IMG/VR virus record: IMGVR_UViG_3300025141_016680
Coordinates: 34,045 to 98,044 of that record
DNA from: a virus
Length of the DNA stretch: 64,000 nucleotides
Direction: 5' to 3' (one strand)
Part shown: piece by piece, positions 58,184 through 63,885 of the stretch
Numbering within the stretch: position 1 is the first letter of the stretch
Layout of the letters: every line of letters starts with the position of its first letter
Notes under the pieces: generated by a model
The model's input: only the letters and a program-made list of their open reading frames with translations
Told to the model about the DNA's origin: nothing
Database searches by the model: none
Made by a program: the position numbers and the translations under genes

Positions 58184-58660
58184 CTATGAGATGAATCTTA
58201 CCTCGCACAGCACCCGGTCATCCCTACTACTGACGTGCATCTCGTAGCAACCGTCGCCGTATCCTGAGGAGGTTACAAACCCCTGAGCACGAGCCGCAGC
58301 GTCAAAGTTACCGTAATACGGCTCAGAAAGGGTGACGTTACAGGCACTGGAATATCCCACACCACCGTCACCGTAGTCACCGTCGAGGACATAGCACGGG
58401 TCACTGAAGACAACAGCATCACATCCCTCGGGAATTGTGAGCACAGCGTCAATGGGCATGATCCTGTCGGTGGACATGAGAAGGCTCCCGATGTATGACT
58501 CATCCTCATCAGCGTGATCAACTGTAATGTAGATCTCACGGGTGCCCACTGGCAGTGAGACAACCCTGATGCCGCGAGCCATACTTCTCAGCTTCGTGAC
58601 ATCACATGCAGTTTTCGGAATAATGGCCATCTGGCCGCTGTCAACAAAAAGTCCACTCAT
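58184..58660 (-). CDS. Hypothetical beta-rich protein (phage 'DPCYV' type)
   Basis: 158 residues. VVFSDPCYVLDGDYGDGGVGYS...VTSSGYGDGCYEMHVSSRDDRV: the D-P-C-Y-V and G-Y-G-D-G-x-Y-x-V blocks recur in small unassigned phage/plasmid proteins. Beta-rich, no catalytic motif. Confidence 0.6.
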   Translation of the reverse strand: MSGLFVDSGQMAIIPKTACDVTKLRSMARGIRVVSLPVGTREIYITVDHADEDESYIGSLLMSTDRIMPIDAVLTIPEGCDAVVFSDPCYVLDGDYGDGGVGYSSACNVTLSEPYYGNFDAAARAQGFVTSSGYGDGCYEMHVSSRDDRVLCEVRFIS

Positions 58661-58669
58661 AATATTCTC

Positions 58670-58837
58670 CTATCCTAGTGATCCTGATATAACATAGTGA
58701 CCGTAGGAACCTGACACTGCGGCCCTGATCTTTGCCTTCGCCTCATCCTTGTCCCGAGCAAGCACATGCCTGACTCCGTATGTAATGCGTCGTGTGGTCT
58801 TGTGTGGGTATTCAAATCTAACCTGCCACCTGATCAT
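58670..58837 (-). CDS. 55-residue hypothetical protein
   Basis: MIRWQVRFEYPHKTTRRITY, VRHVLARDKDEAKAKIRAAV, SGSYGHYVISGSLG. Strand-strand-helix-strand; the A-R-D-K-D-E-A-K-A-K-I helix follows the block's plan. AAGGAG 9 bp upstream of ATG. Confidence 0.6.
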   Translation of the reverse strand: MIRWQVRFEYPHKTTRRITYGVRHVLARDKDEAKAKIRAAVSGSYGHYVISGSLG

Positions 58838-58858
58838 TGTCCGGCTCCTTGTGTACCT

Positions 58859-58887
58859 ATTGTACCACAGCCCCAGTGCTATTGCAT
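58859..58887 (-). promoter_or_regulatory. ATGCAA-17-TACAAT promoter
   Basis: Minus strand ATGCAA, 17 bp ending CTGTGG, TACAAT; 22 bp before 58837. Between here and 58982 nothing else is seen. Confidence 0.78.
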
Positions 58888-58982
58888 GTCAGTGGGCAAG
58901 GGTTGATGGTTTGTTCCACACCTGGGACACCTGTGCCAGAGTCGATACTCTGTCCTGGAGCCACATCGTCTACACTTATAGA

Positions 58983-59174
58983 TCATTGACTTTTACTGAT
59001 CAACTCGACTTCATCGAAACAGTACGTGGTCTCAGCTCCGGTGTCAAGCATCTTTACCCAGACGTGCCCGCCTCCATGCCAGTGGCCATTCGCGATGCTC
59101 TCTTCCTCGTGCACCTCTGTCACCTCGCAGTAGCTTCCGGACTGGTTGACCTTGACAATATCACCTACTTTCAT
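58983..59174 (-). CDS. 'MKVGDIV' SH3/KOW-like protein
   Basis: 63 residues: MKVGDIVKVNQSGSYCEVTEV, GGGHVWVKMLDTGAETTYCFDEVELIS. A complete small beta-barrel pattern with V-W-V-K-M and T-Y-C-F; ends E-V-E-L-I-S like its paralogues (E-V-I-S). Confidence 0.6.
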   Translation of the reverse strand: MKVGDIVKVNQSGSYCEVTEVHEEESIANGHWHGGGHVWVKMLDTGAETTYCFDEVELISKSQ

Positions 59175-59677
59175 TTATTACACCTGTTCCTTCGTTCCTT
59201 CTTCCACTGTTGATAATCTGGGTCTTCGAATTGTTCCTCACCCAGCCCAGACAACAACAAATCATATTCAGTCTCATGGGTGTCATACCATCCCCATCCG
59301 TTTCGACACTGGTCCAGCATCACAAATCTAGCAACCTCTTTCTTCCAAAGAGCTTCGTACTTTCTGTCACGAGCATCACCATCAATTTTAGAAGCTATCT
59401 TATTGGCTTTCTTCTTCCACCCAGGAAACTGTTCGTCCAGGCTTCGTGGGTCTGGAGGTGGTCGCGGTCGATAATTCGATTTATGCCATTGAGCGTTCCG
59501 TCTAGCTTTTTTCTGATCATGCAAGTAGGACAATAAAAAACCAACAGACCAAACCCCCGGCAAAATCCACCAAAAAGCTTTGTGGTAGACGACCAGCATA
59601 ATCCACCCGATCGGGTGGAGAAACAGGAAGCCCACCGGGACAAAGATCGCACTTGCAACAAACTCAAAGACTTTCAC
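59171..59677 (-). CDS. Membrane protein with cytoplasmic basic domain
   Basis: 168 residues. Two N-terminal helices (MKVFEFVASAIFVPVGFLFLHPIGWIMLVVY; FWWILPGVWSVGFLLSYLH), then a basic, tryptophan-rich soluble part PDPRSLDEQFPGWKKKANKIASK ... WKKEVARFVMLDQCRNGWGWYD. No family recognised. Overlaps genes on both sides. Confidence 0.6.
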   Translation of the reverse strand: MKVFEFVASAIFVPVGFLFLHPIGWIMLVVYHKAFWWILPGVWSVGFLLSYLHDQKKARRNAQWHKSNYRPRPPPDPRSLDEQFPGWKKKANKIASKIDGDARDRKYEALWKKEVARFVMLDQCRNGWGWYDTHETEYDLLLSGLGEEQFEDPDYQQWKKERRNRCNK

Positions 59678-59864
59678 TAATCACCTCACAACCCCTCTCA
59701 TAAAACGTCATTCGTCGTTCTGGTTCTCCCTGGGGCATGACTATGATCGCATCTCCACACCTTTTAGAATAGTTCGCGTCGACCACCTGATTCTTCTCCA
59801 AGATGATGCCCACTGTACCTTCATAAATCCCCCCTACCCTTCTCACAAGGTCACCGACTTTCAC
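59664..59864 (-). CDS. 'MKVGDLV' SH3/KOW-like protein
   Basis: 66 residues: MKVGDLVRRVGGIYEGTVGIILEKN, DAIIVMPQGEPERRMTFYERGCEVISESL. Ends C-E-V-I-S-E-S-L, nearly the same as its neighbour's A-E-V-I-S-E-S-R, so the two are recent duplicates. Overlaps it by 14 nt. Confidence 0.6.
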   Translation of the reverse strand: MKVGDLVRRVGGIYEGTVGIILEKNQVVDANYSKRCGDAIIVMPQGEPERRMTFYERGCEVISESL

Positions 59865-60081
59865 TAATCACCTCTGCGTCACCACGAGAAACATCAAATT
59901 CATCCAATCGCCATTCACCGCAGTCGAACATTACATGCCAGCTATTCATAGGTGCAGGTCCGAGGACAACGCCAATCCTATTAGATTTCCCACCACAAAA
60001 AAAGCACTGACATGCTTCATAGAGGGGATGCAATACATCGAGATGTTTGCATTCTTTTACTTTTACCAAATCACCGACTTT
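59851..60081 (-). CDS. 'MKVGDLV' SH3/KOW-like protein with Cys pairs
   Basis: 76 residues from MKVGDLVKVKECKHLD (ATG at 60081). CQCFFCGGKSNRIGVVLGPAPMNSWHVMFDCGEWRLDEFDVS: an inserted C-x-C-x2-C segment may bind zinc. Tandem paralogue of the preceding entry. Confidence 0.6.
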   Translation of the reverse strand, partial: KVGDLVKVKECKHLDVLHPLYEACQCFFCGGKSNRIGVVLGPAPMNSWHVMFDCGEWRLDEFDVSRGDAEVISESR

Positions 60082-60083
60082 CA

Positions 60084-60236
60084 TTACTTGCCACCTTGTT
60101 CTCGATAGCACTTGGCACACAGAGTGCCTTGATCGTGAGATCCGTTAAGAATGTAAAACCAGCCGGTGTCACTATGACTGCAGCGATTGCATGTTGGTGC
60201 GTATATTGCTGCGTATGTCTCTTTCCAATAGTTCAT
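60084..60236 (-). CDS. Zinc-ribbon-like mini-protein
   Basis: 50 residues from MNYWKETYAAIYAPTCNRCS (AAGGAG 6 bp upstream): TCNRCSHSDTGWFYILN ... TLCAKCYREQGG, two C-x2-C knuckles 20 residues apart. Same plan as 55755-55895. Confidence 0.6.
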   Translation of the reverse strand: MNYWKETYAAIYAPTCNRCSHSDTGWFYILNGSHDQGTLCAKCYREQGGK

Positions 60237-60257
60237 TGTGACTCCTTGTATGATTCT

Positions 60258-60287
60258 ATTATAACCTACCCTTACCTTTCTTTGCAC
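60258..60287 (-). promoter_or_regulatory. GTGCAA-18-TATAAT promoter
   Basis: Minus strand GTGCAA, 18 bp, TATAAT (17 bp to TTATAA); 21 bp before 60236. Overlaps the 3' end of the small membrane ORF upstream. Confidence 0.72.
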
Positions 60288-60402
60288 GCCGCTTTGCCCA
60301 ACGGTAACCGGCCCACGCGATCATGGGTGACAGCACCACCATCACAGCAAGGCTCCAGGCAAACTCCTTCAGGGGAACATGCTCGTGCCTCCTTTTGGTC
60401 AA
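60259..60402 (-). CDS. Small membrane protein, TTG start
   Basis: 47 residues if TTG at 60402 is the start (GGAG 5 bp upstream, TTGA overlap with the nuclease stop): MTKRRHEHVPLKEFAWSLAV, then VVLSPMIAWAGYRW and a lysine-rich tail AKRRAKKGKG. One membrane helix with positive ends. No ATG is available at a suitable place. Confidence 0.45.
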   Translation of the reverse strand: MTKRRHEHVPLKEFAWSLAVMVVLSPMIAWAGYRWAKRRAKKGKGRL

Positions 60403-61163
60403 TCTGTCTCCAGTGGAGCGAGGGTGATGGTGAACGAGGGCGTGGAGTTCCTCCAGTAGTCCGTCCTCTCCTGAAGCTTTGTAACAGCCTGATCCATTGT
60501 CAGGCGCTCCTTATCCAAGGCAGCATTCAGTTTTTTAACCTTGCTCGGCTTTGCACCCTCAAGCCGATTTCGCAGTCCTCTCTGACGCTCAAGCCAGCTC
60601 TCATCGAGCTCCCGCCGCTTGAGGGCAATCTTCTCCAGCTCCCGCTCGTTTCGGCTCGACACTGATCCCCAGAGCACATTGCACCTGTCCATCGCCCGAT
60701 CCTTCCGCATTCTCGCCTTCTGTCGGGCACCCGGTGACGGGGGATGAAAGTCGTCCGGAGTGAGCTCCTCGAAGTGCAGGACAGCAAAATTCTCAAAACC
60801 TGGGTCAGCGAGCACGAACAGAAAGTCGAGCGCTCCCTTGCGCGTGAGGGTAACGTAATCCGTCTGAAGGGAGTAGTTTTTGTACCTGCCCGAGCCCGAG
60901 CTGATCTTGCACTCCAGCTCGCGATCAAGATCCGGGAGCACGATGTCCGCCTCTCCGGTACGCCCATCCACCTTCACCGACCAACTTTGGGCCAGCTCAC
61001 GCCCGAAGAAGTTCTCCTGCGCCTGGGACATGATGATGTTCCTCCGGCCGATATTATCAGCCAGCGGGAGCCCGTAACGGTCGAAGAGACAGCGCATTTC
61101 TCCCTCGAAGGTTCGCATCCTGGTGAGGGCAGATAGAACCATTTCGCGTGTCAGGTAGCTCAT
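60399..61163 (-). CDS. PD-(D/E)XK-like nuclease
   Basis: 254 residues from MSYLTREMVLSALTRMRTFEG (ATG at 61163). QAQENFFGRELAQSWSVKVDGRTGEADIVLPDLDRELECKISSGSGR has the fold's core: G-E-A-D-I-V (acidic) followed by E-L-E-C-K (E-x-K), then LTRKGALDFLFVLAD. Residues 150-254 form a long charged coiled coil (RNERELEKIALKRRELDESWLERQRGLRNRLEG). Could be a host-genome-degrading or restriction-like enzyme; no methylase partner is adjacent. One of the few long genes in the small-gene block. Confidence 0.62.
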   Translation of the reverse strand: MSYLTREMVLSALTRMRTFEGEMRCLFDRYGLPLADNIGRRNIIMSQAQENFFGRELAQSWSVKVDGRTGEADIVLPDLDRELECKISSGSGRYKNYSLQTDYVTLTRKGALDFLFVLADPGFENFAVLHFEELTPDDFHPPSPGARQKARMRKDRAMDRCNVLWGSVSSRNERELEKIALKRRELDESWLERQRGLRNRLEGAKPSKVKKLNAALDKERLTMDQAVTKLQERTDYWRNSTPSFTITLAPLETD

Positions 61164-61164
61164 T

Positions 61165-61404
61165 TTACTCGCACGCAGCGTCCTCTTCGATGTCACCGCC
61201 CATGAACTGGACGCTTGTCATTCCCTCAGATGTGACCCTTCCACCGGGCCAGAGCACCTGATATCGCAACTTTCCTGACCCGTCGAACATGTTCCACTCA
61301 GGCCTGATCACCACTCCAAGCTGTCCGGCACCGCCCTCAAAGACACTCCGACTGGCGTGATTCTTCGCTCTCTTTGTCAACTTAACCAGATCACCAGGCC
61401 TCAT
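61165..61404 (-). CDS. 'MxPGDLV' SH3/KOW-like protein
   Basis: 79 residues from MRPGDLVKLTKRAKNHASRS (ATG at 61404, AGGAGGAG 6 bp upstream). GGAGQLGVVIRPEWNMFDGSGKLRYQVLWPGGRVTSEG matches the beta plan of the other members. ATGA-coupled to the upstream ORF. Confidence 0.6.
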   Translation of the reverse strand: MRPGDLVKLTKRAKNHASRSVFEGGAGQLGVVIRPEWNMFDGSGKLRYQVLWPGGRVTSEGMTSVQFMGGDIEEDAACE

Positions 61405-61547
61405 GATTGCTCCTCCTGCTGCTGTAGAAATTGCTCTTCCCACTCAACCTCCCTCAGAAATTGAGTGTGTTCCGGATACTCGTCATTGTCTGAGCAGTGT
61501 TCAAACTGTCCAGAAAGGTCTTCGAAAAGTGGATTATCAGCGTTCAT
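61401..61547 (-). CDS. 48-residue acidic hypothetical protein
   Basis: MNADNPLFEDLSGQFEHCSD, then HTQFLREVEWEEQFLQQQEE. Its last codons also form the ribosome site of the next gene. Very acidic; DNA mimicry or inhibitor roles are possible but not supported. Confidence 0.55.
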   Translation of the reverse strand: MNADNPLFEDLSGQFEHCSDNDEYPEHTQFLREVEWEEQFLQQQEEQS

Positions 61548-61566
61548 GTTGTCCCCTTATGACGCT

Positions 61567-61595
61567 ATTCTACCACTAGTCCGCAGCCCTTACAC
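61567..61595 (-). promoter_or_regulatory. GTGTAA-17-TAGAAT promoter
   Basis: Minus strand GTGTAA, 17 bp ending AGTGG, TAGAAT; 20 bp before 61547. Confidence 0.78.
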
Positions 61596-61878
61596 GCGTC
61601 CCCTTGCGTGACTTGTTCCGCGAATCTCGTCTCCTGTCCTTCGCTTTTACTCTCTCCTTCCTCTCCTTCGGCTCATTAGTCGAGGGCGAGGGCGATGGTG
61701 GAGCGGTCAGCTTATCGATCATTTTGTTCAATCTCGCCCTCTCTTTTTCAGCACCCTCGCCCTCGCCAAGTCGAGCGTCGAGCACCGCGAGTTGACCCAT
61801 CGCAGTCCGAGTTGTCCTCGCCATCGATCTCTTCTCAGCTCGATGCCGTCTCTCCTCTCTCGCTTCGTGCCCTCGCAT
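61576..61878 (-). CDS. Small, very basic disordered protein
   Basis: 100 residues from MRGHEAREERRHRAEKRSMART (ATG at 61878, overlapping the membrane peptide's stop as ATGTGATG). One helix MGQLAVLDARLGEGEGAEKERARLNKMIDKL, then APPSPSPST and a K/R-rich tail. Nucleic-acid binding likely from charge alone; no family. Confidence 0.5.
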   Translation of the reverse strand: MRGHEAREERRHRAEKRSMARTTRTAMGQLAVLDARLGEGEGAEKERARLNKMIDKLTAPPSPSPSTNEPKERKERVKAKDRRRDSRNKSRKGTRVRAAD

Positions 61879-61976
61879 CACATCGTCCAGAGGGCGAAAC
61901 CGAGCACCGTGAAGACGATGGCAGCACCCGTGAGTGTGAGTTCGATGGCCGTGACTCGACCCTCAAGATTGTCCAT
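61878..61976 (-). CDS. 32-residue membrane peptide
   Basis: MDNLEGRVTAIELTLTGAAI, VFTVLGFALWTM: a polar start and one membrane helix. First gene downstream of the palindrome-rich control region. Confidence 0.55.
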   Translation of the reverse strand: MDNLEGRVTAIELTLTGAAIVFTVLGFALWTM

Positions 61977-61998
61977 GCATGTTCCTCCTTGTTATTTC

Positions 61999-62027
61999 AT
62001 CATACCCTATTCCAGGCGATTGTACAA
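61999..62027 (-). promoter_or_regulatory. TTGTAC-17-TATGAT promoter next to palindrome
   Basis: Minus strand TTGTAC, 17 bp ending AGGG, TATGAT; 23 bp before 61976. A TGACA-ATG-TGTCA palindrome sits directly upstream (62030-62042), placed like an operator or activator site. Confidence 0.6.
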
Positions 62028-62029
62028 GC

Positions 62030-62234
62030 TGACAATGTGTCAATTGAGTGACAAAATGACGACGCGAGTGACAGTGTGTCAATGCTTTTGTGACAGTTTG
62101 TCATAATTCGCGTGTGAGCGGGGGCTAAGTGCCGACTACCATTTCCGGGCGCTCGATGCTGGGTACTCGATCAGGACGCAGAAAAAGCTGTGTGCTCGAT
62201 GAATGACAATCTGTCACGCATTGACAACGTGTCA
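62030..62234. repeat. Five TGACA-N3-TGTCA palindromes
   Basis: Copies at 62030-62042 (ATG), 62069-62081 (GTG), 62091-62103 (GTT), 62204-62216 (ATC) and 62222-62234 (ACG); the three-base centres vary, the arms do not. Extra half-sites occur at 62049 and 62235. Non-coding. Likely binding sites for a dimeric protein, such as a repressor, an activator or a replication initiator. Confidence 0.85.
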
Positions 62235-62371
62235 TTGACAACTGGCCACGTGTCCCGGGCGCTAGATCCCGGGTACTCGACGCTGGGCGCTCGATGTTGG
62301 GTGCTAGATGCCGAGCGCTAGATCGGGGTGCTAGATGCTGGGTGCTGGATCAGGTACCCGGGTGCTCGACA
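62147..62371. repeat. 14-nt tandem repeat, consensus GGGYGCTMGATGCT
   Basis: Two units at 62147-62174 and about eight degenerate units from 62257 to 62371, reaching the stop of the next gene. Each contains a (G/A)CT(A/C)GA(T/C) core, and a few expand to CCCGGGTAC. The two blocks flank the last two TGACA-N3-TGTCA palindromes. No reading frame is preserved in a gene. Confidence 0.75.
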
Positions 62372-62373
62372 CG

Positions 62374-63231
62374 TCATCCTATCGGCTCGGTGGGTGGCAC
62401 GGTTGCCTTGGTGATCTCTCCTCTGTCCACTGCTCTCCACTTACCGGCGTGCCACTGCCACGTCACCGTGCTTCCGCCTGCATCCGTGGTCTCCGCTGTC
62501 TCTCCCTCTGAGCCTTCATGCTCCGGTGGGACGTCACCCGCATCTTCACGTAGTAGAGATGCCTGTAGCTCTTCCCTTATTATTCTTTTAAGTTGTCTAC
62601 GCGATATCTTCTGTAGCTCAAACAGGCGTTTTTTAAGAAAGGCAAACTTTGCTTGACGATATTTCCGAGCCGCATCTGCCCAGGGACCAGTGTGAGGCAT
62701 CCAGCGATTCATGCTGAAGACCACAGTGGACCCAGCACCGTGAGAGGCAACCTGCTCCTTCCATACCGGTAGATCATCCTCTGAGTCGAGTGTGCTCCAC
62801 CAGTCTCCGCCTCCGGCGTTGGATACATTCATGTGACCTTTCTCATCAGGTTGCCACTCGAGGTCGTCTATTGGGATTCCGGTGTCGTATCTTCCTGGAA
62901 ATTCTCCAAGTGCGCCGCCATGTGCTTCCCTGATGATTCTTCTTAATTGTCTACGTGTGATGCGCATACCGTCGCCGTCTGTGTCAACTGCCTCATGAAC
63001 TTCTTTAGCTGGATCGAGTGCGCGTGTATACCAGTCTGCTACGTCTTTGGGATCCTCACCGTCCAGCCACTCGTCATATAAGTTTAGCCTATCAACAATG
63101 ATCCCTGCAAAATCCTTGAACGACATGCCATCTTCTCTCTGTGAGGCAGCATGTGATATTGCCTCTTCAGATCTCATCTCACCAACTGTCTCTTTGATGA
63201 GTTTTCTTAACTGTCTACGTGTGATCTTCAT
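62374..63231 (-). CDS. Tandem protein with three copies of the targeting-like motif
   Basis: 285 residues. The motif occurs at 1-17 (MKITRRQLRKLIKETVG), 88-103 (GMRITRRQLRRIIREA) and 207-222 (QKISRRQLKRIIREEL). Between are unrelated cargo-like segments of about 70, 100 and 60 residues: SFKDFAGIIVDRLNLYDEWLDGED; LGEFPGRYDTGIPIDDLEWQPDEKG; PPEHEGSEGETAETTDAGGSTVTWQW. The second copy starts at an ATG but without a clear ribosome site. It reads as a polyprotein that could be cut into three peptides, each with its own address tag (inference). Confidence 0.7.
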   Translation of the reverse strand: MKITRRQLRKLIKETVGEMRSEEAISHAASQREDGMSFKDFAGIIVDRLNLYDEWLDGEDPKDVADWYTRALDPAKEVHEAVDTDGDGMRITRRQLRRIIREAHGGALGEFPGRYDTGIPIDDLEWQPDEKGHMNVSNAGGGDWWSTLDSEDDLPVWKEQVASHGAGSTVVFSMNRWMPHTGPWADAARKYRQAKFAFLKKRLFELQKISRRQLKRIIREELQASLLREDAGDVPPEHEGSEGETAETTDAGGSTVTWQWHAGKWRAVDRGEITKATVPPTEPIG

Positions 63232-63265
63232 CTCTTGCGGTCAGCCTACGATTATATGTATTCTC

Positions 63266-63826
63266 TCAGCTCTGATCTTTTATTGTTTGACCGCCTGCTC
63301 CCGGTCGAATACCCACAGACGCTGCTGTCTCTGGTGAGATCACCCACTGTGGTCTCACTCCTGTCTCGTCGGTGAATTGCTTGATGATATCATCCACCTC
63401 CCAGCTCATGGGATTATCCTCGAGGTAGTACCTTATATCCGCCACCCGCATCTCACTGGCAACTCCCATCACGATGTTCTTGAGGTACCAGGGGTACACG
63501 TCGGATATCTTCTCATCCGGCAGGAGGTAACGCTCCTCAGGAGCACCCAGACCTCTGATCGCTGCGAGCTCTGGATTCAGCCTGACCAGATCATCGACGA
63601 TGGCGTTGTAGAAACCTGTGGCCTCTTGTGGATCACGTGGCTCCTCCCCCATAATGTGGACCTGAAGTGCCTCTGGTGAGCTGAACTCAGGCGGTAGCTT
63701 GTAGCTGCGGATCATGTTGATCCCAGTCTTCTCGTAGAAGTCACGAGGAGGAGACATGTATTGAAACTCCTCGGCCGCAGCTTCCTCTGACAGGATCTCC
63801 CTGATGTACTCTCGAAGAAGGCTCAT
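63266..63826 (-). CDS. Putative virion protein with shared N-terminal motif
   Basis: 186 residues. MSLLREYIREILSEEAAAEE is the shared motif; then FQYMSPPRDFYEKTGINMIRSYKLPPEFSSPEALQVHIM and ISDVYPWYLKNIVMGVASEMRVADIRYYL. No family recognised. Confidence 0.6.
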   Translation of the reverse strand: MSLLREYIREILSEEAAAEEFQYMSPPRDFYEKTGINMIRSYKLPPEFSSPEALQVHIMGEEPRDPQEATGFYNAIVDDLVRLNPELAAIRGLGAPEERYLLPDEKISDVYPWYLKNIVMGVASEMRVADIRYYLEDNPMSWEVDDIIKQFTDETGVRPQWVISPETAASVGIRPGAGGQTIKDQS

Positions 63827-63885
63827 GACTATCTGCTCCCGCTACATCTATACATATCCCGGGAGCTCTGATCTTTTATGGATCA

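Noticed and set aside
60012-60665. 217-residue plus-strand ORF
   Set aside because: Covers several convincing minus-strand genes with ribosome sites and promoters; product has no family features.
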